From NCBI GenBank assembly GCA_934454115.1, contig CAKSFQ010000041.1:1-10844 (forward strand): 10,844 nt of DNA. The letters are read 5' to 3'. Shown here piece by piece: positions 1 to 8,070 of this stretch. The notes under the pieces are model-generated. The model did no database searches. It saw nothing but the letters and a program-made list of their open reading frames with translations, and was not told where the DNA came from. Numbering within the stretch: position 1 is the first letter of the stretch; every line of letters begins with the position of its first letter. The stretch comes from an uncultured Clostridia bacterium. GTDB taxonomy: Bacteria; Bacillota; Clostridia; Monoglobales; Monoglobaceae. The position numbers and the translations under genes were made by a program.

Positions 1-17
1 TTTGCAGCAACTTTATT

Positions 18-46
18 ACTTTACCACATCTTTTTGCCTTTGTCAA
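18..46 (-). promoter_or_regulatory. Sigma-A promoter P2 for a leftward gene beyond the left edge
   Basis: Read on the minus strand there is a perfect -35 TTGACA (41-46), a 17 bp spacer and a -10 TAAAGT (18-23), preceded by an extended -10 TG. Transcription should start near position 11, running off the left edge. An A/T-rich tract (about 47-80) directly upstream could act as an UP element. It is nearly identical to P1, located 100 bp upstream. The driven gene is not in the window. In Clostridia rpoC is commonly followed by an L7Ae-like protein gene and rpsL/rpsG/fusA/tuf, so a translation-gene operon is the likely client (inference). Confidence 0.85.
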
Positions 47-117
47 GCATATTTTGCAGAAAAAAATAAAATTTACTATTTTCGGGACGCTTACTCCCTT
101 CCCAAAACGACTTATTT

Positions 118-146
118 AGTCTACCACGTTTTTCCCTCTTTGTCAA
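118..146 (-). promoter_or_regulatory. Sigma-A promoter P1, tandem copy upstream of P2
   Basis: On the minus strand a perfect TTGACA -35 (141-146) is followed by a 17 bp spacer and a TAGACT -10 (118-123, 4 of 6 consensus), again with an extended -10 TG. The start site would be near 111. Spacer letters are largely shared with P2 (AAG, a central A-tract, then GTGGTA). It lies directly after the rpoC terminator, so the downstream operon has its own two-promoter control. The interval between P1 and P2 contains an 8 bp imperfect dyad around 82-108 but no evident gene. Confidence 0.8.
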
Positions 147-171
147 TCCTTTTTCCTCCTTAATTCAGCAC

Positions 172-202
172 AAAAGCCGGGGGCAATTTGCACCCGGCTT
201 TG
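172..202 (-). terminator. Rho-independent terminator of the rpoBC operon
   Basis: The minus-strand transcript forms a GC-rich hairpin with arms AAAGCCGGG (201-193) and CCCGGCTTT (181-173). The stem continues through one U/C mismatch into two more G-C pairs, with a small AAAUU loop. Four U residues end the stem. It begins about 20 nt after the rpoC stop codon, the expected place for an operon terminator. The U-tract is short, so some read-through into the P1/P2 region is possible. Confidence 0.85.
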
Positions 203-223
203 TTCATTTATCCAATGAAAGGA

Positions 224-3200
224 TTAGACTGCATGTTCCTCTGCTGCGTCGGTTTCTGCATTTTCATCATTATGGTAGGTCGGATAAACCTCAATATTAT
301 TATACTGGGGCATACCGGTACCGGCCGGTACCAATTTACCGATAATAACGTTCTCTTTTAGGCCGATCAGCGGATCCTTTTTACCCTTAATCGCAGCATC
401 GGTCAGAACACGGGTTGTCTCCTGGAAGGATGCGGCCGACAAGAAAGATTCGGTTGCAAGCGCAGCCTTGGTAATACCCATCAGAACGGTAGAAATGGTT
501 GCGGGCTGCTTGCCCTCTGCCTCCATCTGACGGTTGATTTCTTCCACCTCATAGATATTAACCAAAGCCCCGGTCAAGAGGCCGGTATCGCCGGCATCCT
601 CAACCTTAACCTTATGCATCATCTGACGAACAATAACCTCAATATGTTTGTCGTTGATATCAACACCCTGCAGACGGTACACGCGCTGTACTTCCTGAAT
701 AAAATAGTTCTGCACGGCAGTCGATCCCATAATCGCTAAAATATCGTGCGGATTGATGGAACCCTCAGTCAGCGGCGCACCGGCCTCCAAATCCTGACCA
801 TCACGCACCTTGATACGGGAACCGAACGGGATAAGGTAGGTTGCCGTTTCACCGGTTTCTGTATTGGTGATAATGACTTCGCGCTTATTATTTACCTCAG
901 TAATCTGCACTCTGCCGGATATCTCGGAAACGATGGCAACACCCTTCGGGCGTCTTGCCTCAAATAACTCCTCAACACGCGGAAGACCCTGTGTAATATC
1001 GTCACCTGCAACACCGCCGGCGTGGAATGTACGCATGGTAAGCTGAGTACCCGGCTCACCGATCGACTGTGCGGCAATGATACCAACAGTCTCACCGACA
1101 TCAACCGGTCTGCCGGAAGCCAAGTTGTGACCGTAACATTTTGCACATACGCCGACCTTGCTGCGGCACTTTACAACCGAACGAATCTTGACTTCCTGGA
1201 TGCCGGCTTGAACAATCTGTTTTGCCTGCTCCATCGTAATCATTTCATTTTCTTTTACAATGATCTCGCCCGTCTTGGGATGAACAATATCCTCTGTCAC
1301 CGTTCTGCCCTCTAAGCGATCAATCAACGGTTCGATAATTTCATTACCGTCGCGGATATCACAAACCACAATGCCGTCACGGGTTCCGCAGTCCTCTTCA
1401 CGGACAATGACATCCTGCGAAACGTCAACCAGACGTCTGGTCAGGTATCCGGAGTCTGCGGTACGCAGTGCGGTGTCGGTCAAACCTTTCCGGGCGCCGT
1501 GTGTAGAGATAAAGTATTCGAGCACGGTCAGACCTTCACGGAAGTTTGACTTGATCGGAATCTCGATCGTACGGCCGGAGGTATCTGCCATTAGGCCACG
1601 CATCGCAGCCAGCTGACGAATCTGGTTCACGCTGCCGCGGGCACCGGAGTTCGCCATCATATAAATCGGATTCAGCTGCTTCAGGTTTGCCATCAGGGCA
1701 TCAGTCACCTTATTAGAGATTTCCGACCAGATATTGATGACGTGACGATACCGCTCTTCGTCCGTCAAGAGACCGCGGCGATATTTTTTCATGATTTGGT
1801 CGATACGATCTTCTGCCTCGGCAAGGAATTGTTTCTTTGCCTCCGGAATCTGCATATCGTCCACACAAACCGTAATTGCGCCGATGGTGGAATATTTGTA
1901 ACCCATTGCCTTGATATCATCCAGCAGCGTCGCCGTTTCGGTGATGCCGTGGATTTTAATGCTGGCGTTGATAATCTTACCGAGCAACTTTTTATCGACA
2001 CCGGGTTCTACATTATCATTGATAATTTCCTTTACCGGCGGTTTTTTAAGAACATTGTCACCGATTTCCAGATCCAGTTCATGACCGGGATCTGTTCTGT
2101 CAACAAATCCTAGATCCTGCGGAATCTTGGAGTTAAAAATCAAACGGCCGACTGTAGCATCAATCATACCGGTCTTTTCTTCTCCGTTTACGCTACGCGT
2201 CACACGAACCCGAATCGGAGCATGCAGGCCTACCGCGTGGTTGGTATAAGCCAAAACTGCTTCATCATAGGAGGAGAACACCTTACCGGTGCCGATTTCG
2301 GTATCGTCCTTTAAGGTCAGGTAGTAACTGCCAAGAACCATATCCTGGGTTGGTACGGTAACCGGCTTACCATCCTGCGGTTTAATCAGGTTGTTGGCGG
2401 AAAGCATCAAAAATCTTGCCTCTGCCTGCGCCTCTGCCGACAAGGGAAGGTGAACCGCCATCTGGTCACCGTCAAAGTCCGCATTAAACGCCGTACATAC
2501 CAACGGATGCAGCTTCAGTGCCTTACCTTCGACCAGGACCGGCTCAAACGCCTGAATACCCAGTCTGTGCAGGGTAGGTGCGCGGTTTAACAGAACCGGA
2601 TGCTCGGAAATAACATCCTCCAAAACATCCCAAACCTCCGGACTGACACGTTCTACCATCCGCTTTGCCGACTTGATGTTATGTGCCAGGCCATCGGCAA
2701 CCAAACGTTTCATCACGAAGGGTTTGAACAACTCCAGCGCCATCTTCTTCGGCAGACCGCACTGATAAATCTTCAGTTCCGGGCCCACGACAATAACTGA
2801 ACGGCCGGAATAATCAACACGCTTACCCAAAAGGTTCTGACGGAAACGGCCTTGTTTTCCCTTTAACATATCTGACAAGGACTTGAGCGGACGGTTACCC
2901 GGCCCGGTGACAGGGCGGCCGCGGCGGCCGTTGTCGATCAGGGCGTCAACCGCCTCCTGCAACATACGTTTTTCGTTTCGTACAATAATTTCGGGCGCAC
3001 CCAGGTCAAGCAGTCTCTTTAAACGGTTGTTACGGTTGATCACGCGGCGGTACAGATCGTTTAAGTCCGAGGTCGCAAAGCGGCCGCCGTCTAACTGTAC
3101 CATCGGCCTGATTTCCGGTGGAATAACCGGAATTACTGACAAAATCATCCATTCCGGTTTGTTGCCGGACTTTCTGAATGCCTCTACCACTTCAAGACGG

Positions 3201-3823
3201 CGCACGGTTCTCACCTTTTTCTGTCCCTTTGCGCCCTCCAAATCATTCTTTAATTCAGTATAAAGCGCCTCAAGATCAATATCGCGAAGCATCTCTAAAA
3301 TTGCCTCGGCGCCCATACCGGCACGGAACATATCGCCGTATTTTTCGTAATATTCACGATATTCTTTTTCGGACAGAATCTGGTTTTTCATCAAAGAGGT
3401 CTTGCCCGGATCAATGACAACATATGCCGCAAAATACAACACCTTTTCCAATGCACGCGGAGACATGTCCAAAATCAGACCCATACGGCTGGGGATCCCC
3501 TTAAAATACCAAATATGGGAAACCGGCACGGCCAGTTCAATATGCCCCATACGCTCACGGCGCACCTTAGAGCGGGTAACCTCTACGCCGCATCGGTCGC
3601 AGACAACGCCCTTGTAGCGCACTCTTTTATACTTACCGCAGTGGCACTCCCAGTCCTTTTGCGGACCGAAAATACGCTCACAAAACAAACCGTCTTTTTC
3701 CGGTTTTAGGGTTCTGTAGTTGATTGTCTCCGGCTTTTTCACTTCGCCGCGAGACCACTCCCGAATCTTTTCGGGTGAAGCAAGCCCTATTTGTATCGCT
3801 TCAAAATTTTGATATTCGCTCAT
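224..3823 (-). CDS. rpoC: DNA-directed RNA polymerase subunit beta-prime
   Basis: This is the 1199-residue beta-prime subunit of RNA polymerase, which carries half of the active-site cleft and the catalytic metal-binding loop. The N-terminal clamp zinc finger uses Cys60, Cys62, Cys75 and Cys78. The catalytic NADFDGD motif is at 447-453, with Asp449, Asp451 and Asp453 chelating Mg2+. The bridge helix lies near 770-800, and the second zinc site uses Cys812, Cys886, Cys893 and Cys896. The trigger loop follows, with Met930, Arg931 and His934, and lacks the large insertion seen in gammaproteobacteria, as usual for Firmicutes. An open frame continues eight codons upstream (to 3847), but the start at 3823 fits the conserved [10 protein letters not shown] opening and has a GGAAAGG ribosome binding site (3834-3840) at 10 nt spacing; an ATG at 3832 would sit only one base from it. 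It is the second gene of the rpoBC operon and is followed by a terminator. Confidence 0.98.
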   Translation of the reverse strand: MSEYQNFEAIQIGLASPEKIREWSRGEVKKPETINYRTLKPEKDGLFCERIFGPQKDWECHCGKYKRVRYKGVVCDRCGVEVTRSKVRRERMGHIELAVPVSHIWYFKGIPSRMGLILDMSPRALEKVLYFAAYVVIDPGKTSLMKNQILSEKEYREYYEKYGDMFRAGMGAEAILEMLRDIDLEALYTELKNDLEGAKGQKKVRTVRRLEVVEAFRKSGNKPEWMILSVIPVIPPEIRPMVQLDGGRFATSDLNDLYRRVINRNNRLKRLLDLGAPEIIVRNEKRMLQEAVDALIDNGRRGRPVTGPGNRPLKSLSDMLKGKQGRFRQNLLGKRVDYSGRSVIVVGPELKIYQCGLPKKMALELFKPFVMKRLVADGLAHNIKSAKRMVERVSPEVWDVLEDVISEHPVLLNRAPTLHRLGIQAFEPVLVEGKALKLHPLVCTAFNADFDGDQMAVHLPLSAEAQAEARFLMLSANNLIKPQDGKPVTVPTQDMVLGSYYLTLKDDTEIGTGKVFSSYDEAVLAYTNHAVGLHAPIRVRVTRSVNGEEKTGMIDATVGRLIFNSKIPQDLGFVDRTDPGHELDLEIGDNVLKKPPVKEIINDNVEPGVDKKLLGKIINASIKIHGITETATLLDDIKAMGYKYSTIGAITVCVDDMQIPEAKKQFLAEAEDRIDQIMKKYRRGLLTDEERYRHVINIWSEISNKVTDALMANLKQLNPIYMMANSGARGSVNQIRQLAAMRGLMADTSGRTIEIPIKSNFREGLTVLEYFISTHGARKGLTDTALRTADSGYLTRRLVDVSQDVIVREEDCGTRDGIVVCDIRDGNEIIEPLIDRLEGRTVTEDIVHPKTGEIIVKENEMITMEQAKQIVQAGIQEVKIRSVVKCRSKVGVCAKCYGHNLASGRPVDVGETVGIIAAQSIGEPGTQLTMRTFHAGGVAGDDITQGLPRVEELFEARRPKGVAIVSEISGRVQITEVNNKREVIITNTETGETATYLIPFGSRIKVRDGQDLEAGAPLTEGSINPHDILAIMGSTAVQNYFIQEVQRVYRLQGVDINDKHIEVIVRQMMHKVKVEDAGDTGLLTGALVNIYEVEEINRQMEAEGKQPATISTVLMGITKAALATESFLSAASFQETTRVLTDAAIKGKKDPLIGLKENVIIGKLVPAGTGMPQYNNIEVYPTYHNDENAETDAAEEHAV

Positions 3824-3833
3824 AACGACCATG

Positions 3834-3885
3834 CCTTTCCAACTCACAAATTCAACCGCTGTCTGCCGTGAGTTTGGCAGACAGC
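3834..3885 (-). promoter_or_regulatory. Candidate RNA pseudoknot upstream of the rpoC ribosome binding site
   Basis: In the minus-strand transcript GCUGUCUGCC (3885-3876) pairs perfectly with GGCAGACAGC (3867-3858), a 10 bp stem. The eight-base loop AAACUCAC contains AACUCAC (3874-3868), exactly complementary to GUGAGUU (3847-3841), which lies 10 nt after the stem and directly abuts the GGAAAGG Shine-Dalgarno (3840-3834). This is the geometry of an H-type pseudoknot: stem 1 of 10 bp, first loop 1 nt, stem 2 of 7 bp, last loop 10 nt. No U-tract follows, so it is not a terminator. A role in setting rpoC translation, transcript processing or pausing is inference; no known family is recognised. 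Confidence 0.55.
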
Positions 3886-3890
3886 CATGC

Positions 3891-3924
3891 GCCTGTTCTA
3901 ATTTTGCTAATCGTTAGAACAAGC
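3891..3924 (-). promoter_or_regulatory. Hairpin across the rpoB stop codon
   Basis: The transcript can form an 11 bp stem with one G-U pair, between GCUUGUUCUAA (3924-3914, the last rpoB codons and the UAA stop) and UUAGAACAGGC (3901-3891), with a 12-base loop. It lies just before the candidate pseudoknot and has no U-tract. Elongating ribosomes on rpoB would keep it open, so it could form only behind or without translation. It may be an mRNA processing or stability element; that role is speculative. Confidence 0.45.
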
Positions 3925-6900
3925 CGTCGTCATCATCAAAATCATCTTCCTCTTCGGCCATCATTTCCAGCGATTTTACATCATCGGAATCGAGGTAATC
4001 TCCCTGAAAGTCTTCGCCTTCCTCACTCGTATCGGCAGCGCCTAAAATCGCATCCAGACCGGCTGCAATATCATCGTCCTCCTCCTCGCTGAGGATATCG
4101 TCCATGTCGTCCAAAAGGTCATCGCCGTCATCGGGTTCTGCATCCCGGGATAGGATATCCTCATCCTCCACACCGGCAATGTTTACCGGCAGATCCTCCG
4201 GCTCGTCATCGATGGATTCACGCAGAATAATCTCATTATCATCCTTATCCAGTACCTTGATGTCAAGTGCAAGACTCTGCAATTCTTTCACTAATACCTT
4301 AAAGGATTCCGGCACGCCCGGTTCGGGAACGTTTTCGCCCTTGACAATGGATTCATAGGTCTTTACACGGCCGACCACGTCATCGGATTTCACCGTCAGG
4401 ATCTCCTGCAGAGTATAAGCTGCACCGTAAGCCTCCAGCGCCCAAACCTCCATCTCACCGAAACGCTGACCGCCGAACTGTGCTTTACCGCCCAGGGGCT
4501 GCTGCGTTACCAGAGAGTAGGGGCCGGTTGACCGTGCGTGAATCTTATCGTCAACCAAGTGCGCAAGCTTTAAGTAGTGCATATAACCGACCGTAACCGG
4601 GTTATCAAACGGTTCGCCGGTACGCCCGTCATAGAGAATCGTCTTACCGTTGCGGTCATAGCCTGCCTGCTCCAGTGCGTCCATAATATCTTCCTCGTTT
4701 GCACCGTCAAACACCGGCGTTGCCACCTTCCAGCCAAGCGCTTTTGCGGCATAGCCCAAGTGTACCTCAAGCACCTGACCGATATTCATACGGGAAGGCA
4801 CGCCCAAGGGGTTTAAGACAATCTGCAGCGGTGTACCGTCCGGCAGGAACGGCATATCCTCCTCCGGCAGAATCCGGGAAATAACGCCCTTGTTACCGTG
4901 ACGGCCGGCCATCTTATCGCCGACAGAAATCTTTCTCTTTTGCGCGATATAGCAGCGAACCACCTGGTTCACACCCGGTGACAACTCATCGCCGTTGGCA
5001 CGGGTAAACACCTTAACATCAACAATAATACCATACTCGCCGTGCGGCACCTTTAAGGAAGTATCTCTGACCTCTCTTGCCTTCTCACCGAAGATGGCGC
5101 GCAGCAAGCGTTCCTCTGCCGTGAGTTCAGTTTCGCCCTTTGGCGTTACCTTGCCGACCAAAATATCGCCGCTCTTGACCTCAGCGCCGATGCGGATAAT
5201 ACCGCGCTCATCCAGGTCGCGGAGTGCGTCCTCGCCGACGTTCGGAATATCTCTGGTGATCTCCTCCGGGCCGAGCTTGGTATCTCTTGCCTCAACCTCA
5301 TATTCTTCAATATGAATGGAGGTGAATACATCCTCTTTCACCAGCTTCTCGTTAATCAGGATCGCGTCCTCGTAGTTATAGCCTTCCCAGGTCATGAACC
5401 CGATCAGGATATTCCGTCCCAGACCGATCTCACCGTTTTTGGTAGAAGGGCCGTCAGCGATAATATCACCGGCCTCTATCTTCTCGCCGGCATTCACGAT
5501 CGGACGCTGGTTGATACACGTTCCCTGATTGGAACGGGTAAATTTAATCAGTTTATACTTATCCAAGGCCTGATCATCGTTGCGAATCACAATTTCATCG
5601 GCCGAAACCTTCTCCACTACGCCGGAGTTTTTCGCCAAAACGCAGACACCGGAGTCGCGCGCCGCTTTGTATTCCATGCCGGTTCCGACAATCGGAGATT
5701 CCGGAACCAAAAGCGGAACCGCCTGCCGCTGCATATTAGAACCCATCAGCGCACGGTTTGCGTCATCGTTCTCCAAAAAGGGAATCATCGCAGTCGCGAT
5801 GGACATCACCTGACGCGGCGAAACATCCATGTAATCCACACGCTTCGGCGATACCTCCAAAAATTCATCCTTATATCTGGTTACGATCTTTTTGCTGATA
5901 AAACGACCGTCCTCATCCAGAGGCTCGGTAGCCTGTGCGACATAATACCCTTCTTCGGTATCTGCCGTCATGTATTCCACTTCCTCGGTGACGATGCCGG
6001 TTTCTTTATCCACTCTGCGGTACGGAGTCTCAATAAATCCGTACTCATTCACCTTTGCAAAGCCGCTCAGCGAGTTAATCAATCCGATATTCGGACCCTC
6101 CGGCGTCTCGATCGGACACATACGCCCATAGTGTGAATGGTGCACATCGCGCACCTCAAATCCGGCGCGCTCACGGGAGAGACCGCCCGGACCGAGGGCT
6201 GAGAGTCTCCGCTTATGTGTCAGCTCACCCAGAGGGTTAATCTGATCCATAAACTGCGACAGCTGCGAGGAGCAGAAAAACTCTTTGATTGCCGAGGTAA
6301 CCGGACGAATATTAATTAGCGTTTGCGGCGTAATCACATCCAGATCCTGGATTGTCATACGCTCGCGGACAACGCGCTCCATTCTGGAAAGTCCGATACG
6401 GAACTGATTCTGTAAAAGCTCACCCACGCTGCGCAAGCGGCGGTTGCCCAAATGGTCGATATCATCCACCGCACCGACGCCGCATGCCAGGTTTCCGATA
6501 TAGGAAATAGAGGCAATAATATCGTCGATTAAGATGTGGCGCGGAATCAACTCATCCTTGCGCAGACGCAGCTGCTCTTTGAATTCATCCGACTCCACAT
6601 CCGGGTACTGCTCTAATATTTCATGGAGAACAACGCCGTGTACCCGTTCGGTAATCCCGTATTCACGGGGATTATAGCTGACAAGGTTTTTAAGATCCAC
6701 CATTTTGTTGGAGATCACCTTGGTACGGGTGCCGTCCACATCCAACACCAGCTCGTTCACCTCCGCCTTCTCCAGTGCGTCTGCGATCTCCTTGGTGATC
6801 ACGTCACCCTCGGTCACAATCAGCTCCCCGGTTTCGGGATCTGCGACCGTCTGGCCGGAAACAAAGCCGACAATACGGTTTTTCAGCTGCAGCTTTTTAT

Positions 6901-7723
6901 TAAATTTATAACGGCCGACCTTGGCAAGGTCATAGCGCTTCGGATCAAAAAACAGGTTTTGAATCAGGGTTTGCGCACTCTCTACCGTCGGCGGTTCACC
7001 GGGGCGCAGCTTGCGGTACACTTCCAGCAAGCCCTCTTCCTCCGTCGAGGTAGTGTCCTTTTCCATAGTGGCCAAAAGTCTTGCATCCTCACCGAAAAGC
7101 TCGGTAATCTGGGCGTCGGTGCCAAAGCCCAGCGCACGGATCAGCACCGTTACCGGAATTTTACGGTTACGGTCGATGCGGACATAGTAGATGTCATTCC
7201 CGTCCGTCTCATACTCCAACCATGCGCCGCGGTTCGGAATCACCTGAGAAGAAAACAGTTTCTTTCCGACCTTATCAAACTCCTCTGAGTAGTATACGCT
7301 TGGCGCACGAACCAGCTGAGACACGATAACGCGCTCAGCGCCGTTGATAATAAAGGTTCCCGACGGTGTCATCAGCGGAAAATCCCCCATAAAGATTTCC
7401 TGCTCCTTTACCTCGCCCGTCTCCTTGTGAATCAGTCTTACCTTCACGCGCAGGGGCGCCGCATAGGTTGCGTCTCTCTCCTTGCACTCTTCGATATCGT
7501 ATTTGGGATTATCCTCCAGGCGATAGTCCACGAACTCCAGCACGAGATTCCCGTTGTAGTCCGTAATGGGCGACACATCATGAAAGACGTCCTTCAAGCC
7601 CTCATCCAAAAACCAATCGTAGGAGTTCTTTTGAATCTCAATCAGATTCGGCATCTCCAAAACCTCACGGATTTTGCCATAGCTCATACGAGTGTTTTTT
7701 CCCAGTTTCACAGGATGTACCAT
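3914..7723 (-). CDS. rpoB: DNA-directed RNA polymerase subunit beta
   Basis: This is the 1269-residue beta subunit, partner of beta-prime in the catalytic core and target of rifamycins. Seen in order: the N-terminal [10 protein letters not shown] opening, protrusion and lobe regions, the rifampicin pocket at about 484-510 (Gln490, Asp493, His503 and Ser508 match E. coli Gln513, Asp516, His526 and Ser531, so a rifampicin-sensitive type is expected), a flap region at about 850-900, and the active-site [12 protein letters not shown] with Lys937 and Lys945. The standard subunit ends near 1168. The remaining 101 residues are a tail with 46 Asp/Glu against two basic residues, making the protein longer than B. 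subtilis RpoB. The frame stays open upstream to an ATG at 7825, but that start has no ribosome binding site. The ATG at 7723 has GAGGTGATC six bases upstream and fits the family start. It is the first gene of the rpoBC operon. Confidence 0.98.
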   Translation of the reverse strand: MVHPVKLGKNTRMSYGKIREVLEMPNLIEIQKNSYDWFLDEGLKDVFHDVSPITDYNGNLVLEFVDYRLEDNPKYDIEECKERDATYAAPLRVKVRLIHKETGEVKEQEIFMGDFPLMTPSGTFIINGAERVIVSQLVRAPSVYYSEEFDKVGKKLFSSQVIPNRGAWLEYETDGNDIYYVRIDRNRKIPVTVLIRALGFGTDAQITELFGEDARLLATMEKDTTSTEEEGLLEVYRKLRPGEPPTVESAQTLIQNLFFDPKRYDLAKVGRYKFNKKLQLKNRIVGFVSGQTVADPETGELIVTEGDVITKEIADALEKAEVNELVLDVDGTRTKVISNKMVDLKNLVSYNPREYGITERVHGVVLHEILEQYPDVESDEFKEQLRLRKDELIPRHILIDDIIASISYIGNLACGVGAVDDIDHLGNRRLRSVGELLQNQFRIGLSRMERVVRERMTIQDLDVITPQTLINIRPVTSAIKEFFCSSQLSQFMDQINPLGELTHKRRLSALGPGGLSRERAGFEVRDVHHSHYGRMCPIETPEGPNIGLINSLSGFAKVNEYGFIETPYRRVDKETGIVTEEVEYMTADTEEGYYVAQATEPLDEDGRFISKKIVTRYKDEFLEVSPKRVDYMDVSPRQVMSIATAMIPFLENDDANRALMGSNMQRQAVPLLVPESPIVGTGMEYKAARDSGVCVLAKNSGVVEKVSADEIVIRNDDQALDKYKLIKFTRSNQGTCINQRPIVNAGEKIEAGDIIADGPSTKNGEIGLGRNILIGFMTWEGYNYEDAILINEKLVKEDVFTSIHIEEYEVEARDTKLGPEEITRDIPNVGEDALRDLDERGIIRIGAEVKSGDILVGKVTPKGETELTAEERLLRAIFGEKAREVRDTSLKVPHGEYGIIVDVKVFTRANGDELSPGVNQVVRCYIAQKRKISVGDKMAGRHGNKGVISRILPEEDMPFLPDGTPLQIVLNPLGVPSRMNIGQVLEVHLGYAAKALGWKVATPVFDGANEEDIMDALEQAGYDRNGKTILYDGRTGEPFDNPVTVGYMHYLKLAHLVDDKIHARSTGPYSLVTQQPLGGKAQFGGQRFGEMEVWALEAYGAAYTLQEILTVKSDDVVGRVKTYESIVKGENVPEPGVPESFKVLVKELQSLALDIKVLDKDDNEIILRESIDDEPEDLPVNIAGVEDEDILSRDAEPDDGDDLLDDMDDILSEEEDDDIAAGLDAILGAADTSEEGEDFQGDYLDSDDVKSLEMMAEEEDDFDDDDGLF

Positions 7724-7729
7724 AAAGCC

Positions 7730-7738
7730 GATCACCTC
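7730..7738 (-). promoter_or_regulatory. Strong rpoB Shine-Dalgarno
   Basis: GAGGTGATC on the minus strand is a nine-base uninterrupted match to the complement of the conserved 3' end of 16S rRNA, six bases before the ATG at 7723. It decides the rpoB start against the in-frame ATG 34 codons upstream, which follows a pyrimidine-rich stretch. Confidence 0.9.
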
Positions 7739-7842
7739 ATTAGAATTTTTTACCCCGGCCGCCGACACCGCGAAAACCCACGCTTTGCCGCCGTGCAGGT
7801 ACGCTTTTCCGTCCATTTCGCTCATGCAAATTGAAAAAGGAC

Positions 7843-7871
7843 TTGAAAATTCAGAAAAACTATGCTATACT
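7843..7871 (+). promoter_or_regulatory. Promoter for the SLH-domain gene, inside the rpoB leader
   Basis: TTGAAA (7843-7848), a 17 bp spacer and TATACT (7866-7871) with an extended -10 TG form a strong sigma-A-type promoter, five of six matches in each hexamer. Its start would be near 7878, leaving a leader of about 190 nt before the ATG at 8071. No comparable plus-strand promoter was seen closer to the gene. It faces the rpoB promoter, so the transcripts overlap in antisense. Confidence 0.65.
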
Positions 7872-7886
7872 GCACTTATGTTTTGT

Positions 7887-7910
7887 TTTTCCTAATATAT
7901 TATAGGGAAA
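7887..7910. repeat. A/T-rich inverted repeat between two facing promoters
   Basis: TTTTCCTA (7887-7894) and TAGGGAAA (7903-7910) form an 8 bp imperfect dyad with an eight-base A/T centre; the single imperfection is a G-U pair in the plus-strand RNA. It lies just downstream of both predicted start sites, in the segment both transcripts share. It could be an operator for an unidentified regulator or an RNA stem in either leader. Chance in A/T-rich DNA is a real alternative. Confidence 0.35.
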
Positions 7911-7942
7911 CACGCATAATTTCTCATTATAAACAGATAATT

Positions 7943-7971
7943 ATTATATCATGGAAAACGAGGGTTGTCAA
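7943..7971 (-). promoter_or_regulatory. Perfect consensus promoter of the rpoBC operon
   Basis: On the minus strand TTGACA (7966-7971) and TATAAT (7943-7948) are both perfect, with the optimal 17 bp spacer and an extended -10 TG. Transcription should start near 7934-7938. This is as strong as a sigma-A promoter can look by consensus and suits a highly expressed core polymerase operon. Its presence directly before rpoB, with a divergent gene on the far side, shows rpoBC is transcribed independently of any ribosomal protein genes here. Confidence 0.93.
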
Positions 7972-7983
7972 GTGCTGAATTGC

Positions 7984-8062
7984 CCGAAAAAAGAACCGAA
8001 AATTTGTGGGTTTCGCCTTGCTTTTTCGGCGTATTGTGCATGACCACTCCTTCGCGAAAGGA
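7984..8062 (+). promoter_or_regulatory. Structured leader and ribosome binding site of the SLH-domain gene
   Basis: In the plus-strand leader CCGAAAAA (7984-7991) pairs with TTTTTCGG (8022-8029), enclosing a smaller CGAAA/TTTCG pairing (7997-8001 with 8011-8015). Further on, TCCTT (8048-8052) pairs with AAGGA (8058-8062) across a five-base CGCGA loop. That second stem includes most of the AAAGGA Shine-Dalgarno (8057-8062) located eight bases before the ATG at 8071. The stem is short, so it may only modulate initiation. No known riboswitch is recognised. Confidence 0.4.
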
Positions 8063-8070
8063 ATGACTTC

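Larger units (their letters stand above)
7724..7936 (-). promoter_or_regulatory. Long 5' leader of rpoB
   Basis: The interval between the predicted start site (about 7936) and the rpoB ATG is about 212 nt, long for a leader containing no separate gene. Its distal half is A/T-rich with an imperfect dyad (7887-7910). Its proximal half (7741-7815) is much more GC-rich and open in the rpoB frame. No terminator hairpin with U-tract was found, so classical attenuation is not supported, and I recognise no riboswitch or L10-type leader fold. The plus-strand promoter of the neighbouring gene lies within it. Confidence 0.6.

Noticed and set aside
21..146. Minus-strand 41-codon frame starting with TTG at 146 (TKREKRGRLNKSFWEGSK...), with AAGGAGG eight bases upstream.
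   Set aside because: The TTG is exactly the P1 -35 hexamer and the frame covers both promoters. It lies after the rpoC terminator and before any local start site, so it would rarely be transcribed from its first codon. Its Shine-Dalgarno is notable but is most simply chance.
484..510. Possible rifampicin-resistance changes in RpoB residues 484-510 (Cys, Ile, Gly and Leu differing from E. coli).
   Set aside because: Residue numbers refer to RpoB. The key contact positions Gln490, Asp493, His503 and Ser508 keep the sensitive-type residues, and the other differences fall at positions that also vary in B. subtilis.
3824..3847. Longer RpoC N-terminus (MSWKGMVV before MSEYQN).
   Set aside because: The GTG/ATG choices upstream overlap or abut the GGAAAGG ribosome binding site. 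The conserved protein start is at 3823 and gives the usual 1199 residues.
3858..3885. Intergenic stem as a rho-independent terminator.
   Set aside because: No U-tract follows the 10 bp stem and rpoC must be expressed downstream; a regulatory or processing fold is more plausible.
5312..6136. A 274-codon plus-strand frame inside rpoB, and similar long frames such as 6623-7288.
   Set aside because: They lie wholly antisense to well-conserved rpoB, have no family resemblance and no convincing ribosome binding site; they are shadows of the coding bias of rpoB.
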